From Candidatus Binatia bacterium (GTDB lineage: Bacteria > Desulfobacterota > Binatia > UBA12015), in assembly GCA_036563615.1 (NCBI GenBank), contig DATCMB010000023.1:62001-126000 (forward strand): a stretch of 64,000 bases of DNA, in the 5' to 3' direction. This document shows, piece after piece, positions 10,563 to 18,861 of the stretch; position 1 is the stretch's first letter; each line of letters opens with the position of its first letter. The translations under genes and the position numbers were made by a program. The notes below the pieces were generated by a model. The model was not told where the DNA came from. It did no database searches and worked only from the letters and a program-made list of their open reading frames with translations.

Positions 10563-11108
10563 ATGAGCGAGCACGATCCGACCCTCGTCTGGGTGGACCT
10601 CGAGATGACCGGTCTCGACGTCGAGCGCTGCGCGATCATCGAGATCGCGGTGGTCTTGACGCGCAAGGACCTCGAACCGTTCGCCGAGCTGCACCGCATC
10701 ATCTGGCAGCCGGACGAGGTGCTCGACCGCATGGATCCGTTCGTGCGCGAGATGCACACGACCAACGGCTTGCTCGAGCGCGTGCGCGCCTCGCGCTGCT
10801 CGCTCACGGACGCGGAGAACGACGCGCTCGCGCTGGTCAGCTCGCACTGCAAGTTTCGCGAGGGCATCCTCGCCGGCAACTCGGTCCACGCCGACCGCCG
10901 CTTTCTCGCGCGCTACATGCCGACCTTCGAGCGCTTCCTGCACTACCGGCAGGTCGACGTGTCGACGCTCAAGGTGCTGACCCGCGCCTGGTACCCGGGC
11001 ACGCCGAAGCTCGAGAAGGAGGACAAGGATCACACCGCGCTCGCCGACATTCACGCGAGCATCGACGAGCTGCGCCACTACCGGCAGGCCTTCTTCCGTC
11101 CGACCTGA
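10563..11108 (+). CDS. orn: Oligoribonuclease
   Basis: 181 residues, the normal length. DEDDh exonuclease residues are all present: Asp12 and Glu14 (VDLEMTG), Asp111 (NSVHADRRFL), His157 and Asp162 (DHTALADI). The enzyme degrades 2-5-nt RNAs and pGpG to mononucleotides in the cytoplasm. It is preceded by a 133-bp spacer and appears to be a single gene. Confidence 0.95.
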   Translation: MSEHDPTLVWVDLEMTGLDVERCAIIEIAVVLTRKDLEPFAELHRIIWQPDEVLDRMDPFVREMHTTNGLLERVRASRCSLTDAENDALALVSSHCKFREGILAGNSVHADRRFLARYMPTFERFLHYRQVDVSTLKVLTRAWYPGTPKLEKEDKDHTALADIHASIDELRHYRQAFFRPT

Positions 11109-11201
11109 CGTTCTCGACCCGAGCCGCGGGGACTTTTCTCCAAGACGGCGCGTCGCGGCGCGCGTATCGACGGGCACACCACTCACGAAAGGAGAGGAGC
11201 C

Positions 11202-11606
11202 ATGCCCGCGAACATCATTCCGACCATGCGCTACCGCGACGCCGTGGCCGCGATCGACTGGCTGTGCCGCGCCTTCGGCTTCGAGAAGCACTTCGTCGTC
11301 CCCGCAGAGGACGGCGGCATCGCGCACGCGCAGCTCACGCTGAATGGCGGCATGATCATGCTCGGCAGCGCGCGCGACGACGACTTCGGCAAGCTGCAGA
11401 AGACGCCGGCCGACGTCGGCGGAGTGGGGACGCAGAGCCCGTACATCGTGCTCTCGGCCGTCGACGCGCACCACGCGCGCGCGGTCGCCGCCGGGGCGCG
11501 CGTCGTCGTGCCGCTGCACGATCCGGACTACGGCGGACGCGCCTACTCGTGCCTCGATCCCGAGGGGCACCTGTGGAACTTCGGTAGCTACGACCCCTGG
11601 AAATGA
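11202..11606 (+). CDS. VOC (glyoxalase/bleomycin-resistance) superfamily protein
   Basis: 134 residues in one beta-alpha-beta-beta-beta pair. IIPTMRYRDAVAAIDWLCRA at the N-terminus and DPEGHLWNFGSYDPW at the C-terminus are typical of the PhnB-like/YdeK-like VOC group, often annotated as glyoxalase. Shine-Dalgarno gaaaggagagg precedes ATG 11202. Substrate is not predictable from sequence. Confidence 0.85.
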   Translation: MPANIIPTMRYRDAVAAIDWLCRAFGFEKHFVVPAEDGGIAHAQLTLNGGMIMLGSARDDDFGKLQKTPADVGGVGTQSPYIVLSAVDAHHARAVAAGARVVVPLHDPDYGGRAYSCLDPEGHLWNFGSYDPWK

Positions 11607-11763
11607 GGGCGCACCGCGAGCGGCGGTGGAGCGCACCCGGTCCGCGCGCGCCGCCGCCGCGCTCGTGCCGTGGGCGGGACGCGCCGTGCGCGATGCGTGC
11701 TTGAACGCGCCGTGACGCCGGCGTACGGCTGTAGGCTTCGATCCCTCACCGCACGGAGCACCG

Positions 11764-12804
11764 ATGTCCCAGCCCACCGTTTCCCGCTACGAGCAGGTCA
11801 AGCAGCAGCTTCGCGCCGCGCCGGCGCACTGGCTCGTCACCGGCGGCGCCGGCTTCATCGGCAGCCACCTCGTCGAGGAGCTGCTCAACCTCGGACAGAC
11901 CGTGCGCGTGCTCGACAACCTCGCGACCGGCAAGCGCGCCAACGTCGAGGCGGTGCTCGCAGCGGTGGGCGGCGACGCGGCCAAGCGCTGCACCTTCATC
12001 GAGGGTGACATCGCGGATGCGTCGACGGCCGCGCGCGCATGCGAGGGGGTCGACTACGTGCTCCACCAGGCGGCGCTCGGTTCGGTGCCGCGCTCGATCG
12101 CCGATCCGCGCGCGAGCCACCGCGCCAACGTCGACGGCTTCCTCGAGATGCTGATCGCGGCGCGCGACGCGAAGGTGCGGCGCTTCGTCTACGCGTCGAG
12201 CTCGAGCGTCTACGGCGACGAGCCGAACCTGCCGAAGGTCGAGCCGCGCACCGGCCGCGTGCTGTCGCCCTACGCCGCGACGAAGGAGGTCAACGAGCTC
12301 TACGCCGGCGTCTTCCAGCGCACCTACGGCCTCGAGTGCATCGGGCTGCGCTACTTCAACGTCTTCGGCCCGCGTCAGGACCCCGACGGACCCTACGCCG
12401 CGGTCATCCCCAAGTGGGTGAAGGCGCTGCTGCGCGACGAGCCCTGCACGATCAACGGCGACGGCGAGACGAGCCGCGACTTCTGCTACGTCAAGAACGC
12501 AGTTCAGGCGAACCTGCTCGCGGCGGTGGCGGACGCGTCGGCGACCGACCGGGCGTACAACGTCGCCTACGGGCAGCGCACGACGCTGAAGGAGCTCTTC
12601 GCGCTGCTCCGCGACGGGCTCGCGAAGGACCGTCCCGCGATCGCGAGCGCCGAGCCGAAGTACGCCGACTTCCGTCCGGGCGACGTGCGGCACTCGCTCG
12701 CCGACATCGGCGCCGCGCGCAAGAACCTCGGCTACGAGCCGACGCACGACGTGCGCCGCGGGCTCGACGAGGCGCTCGCCTGGTACGCGGCGCAGTACGG
12801 CTGA
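11764..12804 (+). CDS. NAD-dependent nucleotide-sugar 4-epimerase, WbpP/TviC-like
   Basis: 346 residues, an extended short-chain dehydrogenase. NAD motif GGAGFIGS at 27-34, active-site SSSVYGD at 146-152 and Tyr170-x3-Lys174 (SPYAATK). RYFNVFGPRQDPDGPYAAVI and the long N-terminal extension before the Rossmann motif match UDP-GlcNAc/GalNAc C4-epimerases of the WbpP/TviC group rather than GalE. It likely supplies N-acetylgalactosamine-type sugars for polysaccharide. No glycosyltransferase neighbours are visible. A 10-bp-stem hairpin follows at 12815-12840. Confidence 0.85.
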   Translation: MSQPTVSRYEQVKQQLRAAPAHWLVTGGAGFIGSHLVEELLNLGQTVRVLDNLATGKRANVEAVLAAVGGDAAKRCTFIEGDIADASTAARACEGVDYVLHQAALGSVPRSIADPRASHRANVDGFLEMLIAARDAKVRRFVYASSSSVYGDEPNLPKVEPRTGRVLSPYAATKEVNELYAGVFQRTYGLECIGLRYFNVFGPRQDPDGPYAAVIPKWVKALLRDEPCTINGDGETSRDFCYVKNAVQANLLAAVADASATDRAYNVAYGQRTTLKELFALLRDGLAKDRPAIASAEPKYADFRPGDVRHSLADIGAARKNLGYEPTHDVRRGLDEALAWYAAQYG

Positions 12805-12814
12805 AAGCGCGACG

Positions 12815-12840
12815 GACGAGGGGTCGAGCGACCCCTCGTC
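12815..12840. terminator. Hairpin between convergent genes
   Basis: Arms gacgaggggt (12815-12824) and acccctcgtc (12831-12840) pair perfectly around a six-base loop, right after the epimerase stop and before the convergent TPR gene. There is no T-run, so termination is inferred from position. Confidence 0.5.
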
Positions 12841-12859
12841 GTCCTCCTCGCAGCTCGCG

Positions 12860-13387
12860 CTACCAGCTCGCGTGCTGGCTGCGCGTCGTGATCGCGTGCG
12901 CGAGCTGCGCCGCGAGCTTCGCGTCGAGCGGCCGCAGACGCGCGAGCACGTCCTCGGCCTTCTTGAACTCGCCCATCATCACGTAGGTCTCGCCGAGGTA
13001 CTCGAGCGCCTGCGGGTAGTCCGGGCGCAGCCGCAGCGCCTCGTCGTACGCGGCGATCGCCTCGTCGAAGCGGCGCTGGCTCTTGAGCGCGTGGCCGAGG
13101 CCGTTCCAGGCTTCGGGCAGGTCGGCGCGGCGGGCGATCGCCGCGCGGTAGCTCGCCTCGGCGGCGGCCCACTCGCCGGCCTGCGCCTGCAGGCGTCCCT
13201 GGTTGGCGAGCGCCTCTGCCGAGAGTCCGCCGTTGCCGCCCGGCGTCGGCGTCGGCAGCGGATCGTCGTCGCCCGCGGCGTGGGCGGGTCCGGCGAGCGC
13301 GACCGCGACCGCGAGCGCGGCGAGCGTCCGCCACGTGCGGCGAGCCAACCAGAGGTTCGTGAATCGCTCGTGCTTGGGCTCGTTCAT
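12860..13387 (-). CDS. Periplasmic TPR-repeat protein
   Basis: 175 residues from ATG 13387. An N-terminal signal (WRTLAALAVAVALAGPAHA, about 19-37) is followed by a short PTPTPGG linker, then three to four tetratricopeptide repeats (LANQGRLQAQAGEWAAAEASY, AWNGLGHALKSQRRFDEAIAAY, LEYLGETYVMMGEFKKAEDVL). Likely a periplasmic scaffold. The open frame upstream of 13387 lacks coding character. Confidence 0.82.
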   Translation of the reverse strand: MNEPKHERFTNLWLARRTWRTLAALAVAVALAGPAHAAGDDDPLPTPTPGGNGGLSAEALANQGRLQAQAGEWAAAEASYRAAIARRADLPEAWNGLGHALKSQRRFDEAIAAYDEALRLRPDYPQALEYLGETYVMMGEFKKAEDVLARLRPLDAKLAAQLAHAITTRSQHASW

Positions 13388-13550
13388 GGCGCGCGTCCTA
13401 GCAGGTCCGCGCCGGTGAGAACACAGCGACGCGTGTAGATCCGGGAAAAGCGATTTGTGCTTTCGTCCAGCGGCGGCGCGCGCAATGACGGTGCGTGACG
13501 TGGTGACGGCGTCGGCGACGCTGGCGTCGCTCTTGCACCGAGGCCGCGGG

Positions 13551-13937
13551 ATGACGCGCTCGCTGATCACCCTCGTCGTTTCGACCGCGACCCTCGCCCT
13601 CGTCGCCTGCAGCTCCGGACCGGGCACTCGCGGACCGGTGCAGCCGGCGCCGCCGGGACCGCTCGATGCGCTGCGCAGCGTCTGGGGCGATTACTCGGGC
13701 CGCTGCCCGGACTCCTACGCCTACTGCAGCGGCGACGGGGGGCAGGCGATCTGCTGTCCGCTCACCGCGCGCTGCTGCGAGGACTCGCGCGGCGCGTACT
13801 GCTGCGAGGACGACCGCTACGGCCGCTCCGAGCGCGACGACCGCCGCTACCGCGACCGCAACGACCCCGACTACGACGACGACCGTCGGCGCTACGACTC
13901 CGACCCGTACCGGTACGACGAGACCAATCCGTACTGA
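13551..13937 (+). CDS. Small Cys-rich lipoprotein with granulin-like motif
   Basis: 128 residues from ATG 13551. A signal peptide with lipobox LVAC (lipidated Cys near 21) is followed by a compact Cys block: single Cys residues, then AICCPLTARCCEDSRGAYCC, i.e. three CC pairs. The CCPL-x3-CCEDxxxxCC pattern closely resembles the N-terminal half of eukaryotic granulin modules. The rest (about 90-128) is an Asp/Arg/Tyr-rich low-complexity tail. Divergent from the TPR gene. Function unknown; the granulin likeness is my observation, not an established assignment. Confidence 0.75.
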   Translation: MTRSLITLVVSTATLALVACSSGPGTRGPVQPAPPGPLDALRSVWGDYSGRCPDSYAYCSGDGGQAICCPLTARCCEDSRGAYCCEDDRYGRSERDDRRYRDRNDPDYDDDRRRYDSDPYRYDETNPY

Positions 13938-14145
13938 GCACCGGCGTACGCCGATCGGGCTCGCACTGACGGACGGTCGCGAGCACCGTACGGACCTCTA
14001 GCGGGATTGCCTCGTCGGTTGCGAGGCGCGATGCGCGATCCGTGAAGACAAAAAATGGCTGCCTCCTCGTCCTGACGCGCTCCGTGAATGCGGTCGAGGA
14101 GCCCGCATCTCTTGACGCGGCGCGTCCCTTGGGGATGCTGGAGCC

Positions 14146-15921
14146 ATGGCCGTACGTGGCGCGAGCTGGCTGATCGAGCCGGTGGGGTCGACCCCGCAGT
14201 TCACCGGCGCGGACTTCACCGACGACGACCGTCTCTACGCGAAGACGGCGGAGGACTTCGTCCGCAACGAGGTGCTGCCGATCCTCGACCGCATCGAGGC
14301 GAAGGAGGAGGGGCTGATGCCGGCGCTGCTCAAGCGCGCGGGCGAGCTCGGCCTCCTGATGATCGACATCCCCGAGAAGTACGGCGGGCTCGGCCTCGAC
14401 AAGACGACCTCGATGCTGGTCTCCGAGCGCGGCGCGCTGTGCGCGTCCTTCAGCGTCTCGTGGGGCGCGCACACCGGCATCGGCACGCTGCCGACGGTGT
14501 ACTACGGCACCGAGGAGCAGAAGCAGCGCTACCTGCCGAAGCTCGCGACCGGCGAGTGGCTCGCAGCCTACGCGCTCACCGAGCCCGGCTCGGGCAGCGA
14601 CGCGCTCGGCGCGAAGACCATCGCCGAGCGTCAGCCCGACGGCAGCTTTCGCTTGACGGGCACGAAGCAGTTCATCACCAACGCCGGCTTCGCGGACCTG
14701 TTCACGGTCTTCGCCAAGGTCGACGGCGACAAGTTCACGGCGTTCCTCGTCGAGCGCGACTCGCCGGGGCTGTCGACCGGACCCGAGGAGAAGAAGCTCG
14801 GCATCAAGGGCTCGTCGACGCGCCAGCTCATCCTCGACGGCACGCCCGTGCCCGCCGACCACGTGCTGGGCCAGATCGGGCAGGGCCACAAGATCGCCTT
14901 CAACATCCTCAACATCGGCCGCTTCAAGCTCGGCGCGGGCGCGGTCGGCGCGGCAAAGGAGTGTCTGCAGATCGCGCTCGACTACGCGCGCGAGCGCAAG
15001 CAGTTCGGCCAGCCGATCGCGAGCTTTGGCATGATCCAGCGCAAGCTCGCCGAGATGGCGACGCTGATCTACGTCGCCGACAGCATGAGCTACCGCACCG
15101 CGGGGCTGATGGACGACGCGGCGCACGCGCTCGATCCGAACGCTCCGGACTACCAGGAGCGGCTCGTCCGCGAGTCCATCGAGGAGTACACGATCGAGGC
15201 GTCGGCGCTGAAGGTGTTCGGCACCGAGACGCTCGACTTCGTCGCCGACGAGGCGCTGCAGGTGCTCGGCGGCTACGGCTTCACCGCCGAGTATCCGGTC
15301 GAGCGCCACTACCGCGACTCGCGCATCAACCGCATCTTCGAGGGCACGAACGAGATCAACCGGCTCATCATCCCGGCGACGCTGCTCAAGCGCGTCGGCC
15401 AGGGCGCGCTGCCGTTCACCGAGTTCCTCGAGAAGGTCGATCGCGAGATCGCCGAGGGTGCGAGCTGGGGTTCGGAGAAGGCGGGGGCGCTCGAGCGCGA
15501 GTACCGCGCGGCCGAGGTCAGCAAGCGCATCGTCGCCTACATCACGCGCCTGCTGGTCGAGAAGAGCCTCGCCTCGCTCAAGGACAAGCAGCAGCACCTC
15601 GAGATCCTGAGCAACATGATCATCGAGGTGTTCGCGATGGACAGCGTGGTCGCGCGCACGCTGGCGCTCAAGGGCCACGGCAGCGAGAGCGACGATCAGC
15701 TCCGCCTGATGATGACCAAGATCTACGTCGCGGCGACGCACGAGAGCGTGCTCGACGGCGCACGCAAGCTGCTCGCCAACGAGTTCGAGGGCGAGGAGCT
15801 GCGCAAGCACCTGCAGCTCGAAGACATCCTGCCGAAGATCCCGATGCGCACCATCGCCGCGAAGACCAAGCTCGCCGAGGCGCTGGTCGCGCAGGGTTTG
15901 GGTCCGGTGTTCCTGCGCTAG
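14146..15921 (+). CDS. Acyl-CoA dehydrogenase, long/very-long-chain type
   Basis: 591 residues, longer than the 380-residue standard family and close to VLCAD/ACAD9-like enzymes with an extra C-terminal helical domain (about 420-591). Seen are IPEKYGGLGLDK, the FAD/substrate motif AYALTEPGSGSDA, the substrate-binding KQFITNAG, RKQFGQPIASF, LGGYGFTAEYPVER, and RINRIFEGTNEINRL with the likely catalytic Glu. It catalyses the first step of fatty acyl-CoA beta-oxidation. The ATG follows a 208-bp spacer; the histidine phosphatase gene starts 22 bp after the stop and may be co-transcribed. Confidence 0.92.
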   Translation: MAVRGASWLIEPVGSTPQFTGADFTDDDRLYAKTAEDFVRNEVLPILDRIEAKEEGLMPALLKRAGELGLLMIDIPEKYGGLGLDKTTSMLVSERGALCASFSVSWGAHTGIGTLPTVYYGTEEQKQRYLPKLATGEWLAAYALTEPGSGSDALGAKTIAERQPDGSFRLTGTKQFITNAGFADLFTVFAKVDGDKFTAFLVERDSPGLSTGPEEKKLGIKGSSTRQLILDGTPVPADHVLGQIGQGHKIAFNILNIGRFKLGAGAVGAAKECLQIALDYARERKQFGQPIASFGMIQRKLAEMATLIYVADSMSYRTAGLMDDAAHALDPNAPDYQERLVRESIEEYTIEASALKVFGTETLDFVADEALQVLGGYGFTAEYPVERHYRDSRINRIFEGTNEINRLIIPATLLKRVGQGALPFTEFLEKVDREIAEGASWGSEKAGALEREYRAAEVSKRIVAYITRLLVEKSLASLKDKQQHLEILSNMIIEVFAMDSVVARTLALKGHGSESDDQLRLMMTKIYVAATHESVLDGARKLLANEFEGEELRKHLQLEDILPKIPMRTIAAKTKLAEALVAQGLGPVFLR

Positions 15922-15943
15922 CCTCTCCCGACGCCGGCCGACG

Positions 15944-16609
15944 ATGAAGACGCGCATCTTGCTCATCCGCCACGGCGCGACCGTGCTGTCGGCGGAGGAC
16001 CGCTTCGCGGGCTCGACCGACGTCGAGCTGTCCGACGAGGGACGCCGTCAAGCACGCGCGCTCGCCGAGCGCCTCGCCGACGACCGCCTCGCGGCGATCT
16101 ACGCGAGCCCGATGCGGCGCGCGCTCGAGACCGCGTCGATCGTCGGCCGTCCGCACGGCCTCGAGCCGATCGTCGAGCCCGGGCTGCGCGAGATCGGCCA
16201 CGGCCACTGGGAAGGCCTCACGCGCAAGGAGGTCGAGCAGCGCTTCGCCGAGGAGTACGCGGCCTGGGAGCTCGATCCGGTCACCTTCGCGCCGCGGGGC
16301 GGCGAGCCCGGGGTCGCGGTGATGGCGCGCGCGCTGCCGGTGATCCGCACGCTGGTCGAGCGCCACGCCGGCGCGACGGTCGCCGTCGTGTCGCACAAGG
16401 CGACGATCCGCCTCGTGCTCGCGGCGCTGCTCGGCATCGAGCCGCGCGGCTACCGCGACCGCCTCGACCAGGCGCCCGCGTGCCTCAACGTCGTCGACTT
16501 CAAGGACCCGGTGCGCGCGCGCCTGATGCTCTACAACGACGTCTCGCACTACGCCGACACGCCGAGCCAGCCGACCGGGCAGCTCTCGAAGTGGTGGGAC
16601 GAGCGCTAG
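15944..16609 (+). CDS. Histidine phosphatase family protein
   Basis: 221 residues. LLIRHGATV gives the phospho-accepting His10 of the RHG motif; ASPMRRALETA, GLREIGHGHWEG and VAVVSHKATIRLVL supply the remaining catalytic Arg, Glu and His. The overall form is that of cobC/phosphoglycerate-mutase-like phosphatases; the true substrate is not predictable. It starts 22 bp after the acyl-CoA dehydrogenase gene. Confidence 0.88.
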   Translation: MKTRILLIRHGATVLSAEDRFAGSTDVELSDEGRRQARALAERLADDRLAAIYASPMRRALETASIVGRPHGLEPIVEPGLREIGHGHWEGLTRKEVEQRFAEEYAAWELDPVTFAPRGGEPGVAVMARALPVIRTLVERHAGATVAVVSHKATIRLVLAALLGIEPRGYRDRLDQAPACLNVVDFKDPVRARLMLYNDVSHYADTPSQPTGQLSKWWDER

Positions 16610-16695
16610 CAAGAGCCAAGCTTCGCCTCGCCGCACGACGTGACAGGATGGGAAGGGACGGGTGAACGGCGCCGCGGCGCCGTCGTCCAAGTCCC

Positions 16696-17391
16696 ATGCG
16701 GCGCGCGCTCCTTCTCGTCTCGGTGCTCGCCGTGCTCGGCTTCGTCTTCGGGGTGCGCGCGCGGATCGTCGAGCTGCCATCGCGCTGGGATCCCTGGGCG
16801 CCGCTCGACGTCCGGGACCCGCCGAACCTGCTGACGCGCTACAAGCTCGCGCGCCTGTCGATCGACGATGCGCTCTGCCGCACGACGCTGTCGTCCGCGG
16901 AGATGCGCTACCAGCCGTTGCCCGACCGCGAGACCGCACCGGGCTGCGGCTTCAAGAACGCGGTGCGCGTCTCGGCGACGAGCGCGCGCGTCGCGACGCC
17001 GTTCGCGGCGTCGTGTCGGCTCGCGGTCTCGCTCGCGCTCTGGGAGCTGCACGTCGTGCAGCCGGCGGCGCGTCGCCACTTCGGTCAGGAGGTCGCGGGG
17101 CTCGAACACTTCGGCAGCTACGCGTGCCGCAACGTCTACGGACGCGAGACCGGACGACGCAGCCGGCACGCGACCGCCGACGCGCTCGACGTCGCGGGCT
17201 TCGTGCTCGCCGACGGGCGGCGCATCCGCGTCGCGGCGGACTGGGACGGCGACGACCAGACGGCGCTCTTTCTGCGCGAGGTGCGCGACGGCGCGTGTCC
17301 GTACTTCGCCTCGGTGCTCGGGCCGGACTACAACGCGGCGCACCGCGACCACCTGCACCTCGACCGCGGCGGCTTCGGGATCTGCCGGTGA
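16696..17391 (+). CDS. Extensin-like family protein
   Basis: 231 residues with an N-terminal membrane anchor or signal (about 1-22). The C-terminal half has the bacterial extensin-like domain: SYACRNVYGRETGRRSRHATA, ADALDVAGFVLADGR and HRDHLHLDRGGFGIC. Conserved Cys, His and Asp resemble a LAS/M15-type peptidase metal site, so a periplasmic peptidoglycan role is inferred. It follows the phosphatase gene after 86 bp on the same strand. Confidence 0.85.
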   Translation: MRRALLLVSVLAVLGFVFGVRARIVELPSRWDPWAPLDVRDPPNLLTRYKLARLSIDDALCRTTLSSAEMRYQPLPDRETAPGCGFKNAVRVSATSARVATPFAASCRLAVSLALWELHVVQPAARRHFGQEVAGLEHFGSYACRNVYGRETGRRSRHATADALDVAGFVLADGRRIRVAADWDGDDQTALFLREVRDGACPYFASVLGPDYNAAHRDHLHLDRGGFGICR

Positions 17392-17493
17392 AACACGCCG
17401 GCGTTCTTGATCACGATGTCGGTGCGGGCACGCGGCGAGTGACTGCCGTCCGCTAGCGGTGGTCCGCGCGAGCGGCGCTTCGCGCGCGCGGCG

Positions 17494-17997
17494 TCAGCGG
17501 ATGTCGCCGCGAAGGAAGCGGGCGAGCGCCTTGCCGGTCTCCTCCTGCACGTCGTCGAAGTCGCCGCCGAACGTGCCCATCGACACGCTGCCCTCGATGC
17601 GGCAGCGTGCGACGGCATTGCTGTACGGATCCTCGACGAGCCAGGTCGACTCGAGCACGCCGGTGCCGAAGCCGTAGCGCGAGATGAAGCGCAGCGCGCG
17701 GATGCCGGGATCGAAGCGCTCGATGCGGCCGACGACCCGCGCGGCAGGCAGGCTCGAGGACGGCGCGAGCACCTCGATGCCGGATCGCTCGAGCTCGTTC
17801 GTCACCGTGCGCTTGAAGCTGCGCAGCCGATCCGGCGACACGCCGTCGTGCGTCTCGTCCTCGACCACGAGCTTGACGTTCGTCACCGGAACCGGGACGG
17901 GCACGTGCACGTCGAGCGTCGCGCTCGCGCAGCCGGTCGCGAGGGCGACGACGGTGACGGCGACTGCGACCGCGACCGTGGCGCGCGCGCACGGCAT
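17494..17997 (-). CDS. DUF4410-like lipoprotein
   Basis: 167 residues from ATG 17997. Lipobox VVALATGC places the lipidated Cys near residue 23. The mature part (LRSFKRTVTNELERSGIEVL, VVGRIERFDPGIRALRFISR, GVLESTWLVEDP) follows the DUF4410 pattern of small outer-membrane-associated lipoproteins. No biochemical function is known. The upstream continuation of the frame is low-complexity. It faces the dienelactone hydrolase at 18185, divergently. Confidence 0.72.
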   Translation of the reverse strand: MPCARATVAVAVAVTVVALATGCASATLDVHVPVPVPVTNVKLVVEDETHDGVSPDRLRSFKRTVTNELERSGIEVLAPSSSLPAARVVGRIERFDPGIRALRFISRYGFGTGVLESTWLVEDPYSNAVARCRIEGSVSMGTFGGDFDDVQEETGKALARFLRGDIR

Positions 17998-18184
17998 CCT
18001 CCGCTGCGCCGTCCACCGCGAGATCGAAGCCGCCACGCGCCGCACCGCTCCTCCCGCCCGCTTCCTCGCGCATCGACGCGCGCCGCACAAACGGAGCCCG
18101 GGGTGTCGCGCGGCACGGGTTGACCCGCCCTCTGCCGCACGGGATCCTGCGAGGCCGTCATCCGAATCGCATGGAGGAGCAACG

Positions 18185-18859
18185 ATGGGTGAGATGATCA
18201 ACGTGACGCGGCCGGACGGGAAGACCTGCCCCGCCTACCTCACGGAGCCGGCGGGCAAGCCCGGGGCGCCGGGCGTCGTGCTGATCCAGGAGTGGTGGGG
18301 CCTCAACGACCAGATCAAGGGCCTCGCCGACCGCCTCGCCAACGAGGGGTACCGCGTCCTCGTCCCCGACCTCTACCGCGGCAAGGTGACCGCGGTGGTT
18401 GACGAGGCGAACCACCTGATGACCAACCTCGACTTCGTCGACGCCGGCACGCAGGACGTCCGCGGCTGCGCGCAGCACCTGAAGAAGGCGTCGAGCAAGG
18501 TGGGCGTGAGCGGCTTCTGCATGGGCGGCGCGCTCACCGTGATCGCGGCGGTGCACGTGCCGGAGGTCGACGCCGCGGTGTGCTTCTACGGCATCCCGCC
18601 GAAGGAGGCGGCCGACCCCGCGAAGGTGCGCGTGCCGTTCCAGGGCCACTTCGCCAACCAGGACGACTGGTGCACGCCGGCCGCGGTCGACGTGCTCGAG
18701 GCGGGTCTCAAGCAGTCCGGCGTCCAGCACGAAATTCACCGCTACGACGCGCAGCACGCGTTCATGAACGAGGCGCGTCCGGAGGTCTACGACGCGCAGG
18801 CGGCGAAGCTCGCCTGGCAGCGGACGCTCGACTTCTTCGGCCGCACGCTGCGCGCGTGA
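18185..18859 (+). CDS. Cytoplasmic dienelactone hydrolase family protein
   Basis: 224 residues, no signal peptide. Catalytic set: Glu36 (IQEWWG), Cys112 (GFCMGG), an Asp at 160-161 (NQDDWCTP) and His191 (DAQHAFMNE). It matches carboxymethylenebutenolidase-type enzymes that open dienelactones in chlorocatechol-type pathways, though many homologues have other substrates. Shine-Dalgarno ggaggag precedes the ATG. The stop is 2 bp before the CoA-transferase ATG, so the two are coupled and probably serve one catabolic route. Confidence 0.9.
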   Translation: MGEMINVTRPDGKTCPAYLTEPAGKPGAPGVVLIQEWWGLNDQIKGLADRLANEGYRVLVPDLYRGKVTAVVDEANHLMTNLDFVDAGTQDVRGCAQHLKKASSKVGVSGFCMGGALTVIAAVHVPEVDAAVCFYGIPPKEAADPAKVRVPFQGHFANQDDWCTPAAVDVLEAGLKQSGVQHEIHRYDAQHAFMNEARPEVYDAQAAKLAWQRTLDFFGRTLRA

Positions 18860-18861
18860 CC

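Noticed and set aside
17390..17450. Possible remnant of a short-chain dehydrogenase (minus-strand reading TDIVIKNAGVFH)
   Set aside because: Only about a dozen residues resemble the NNAG motif; no flanking similarity or other SDR motif is seen.
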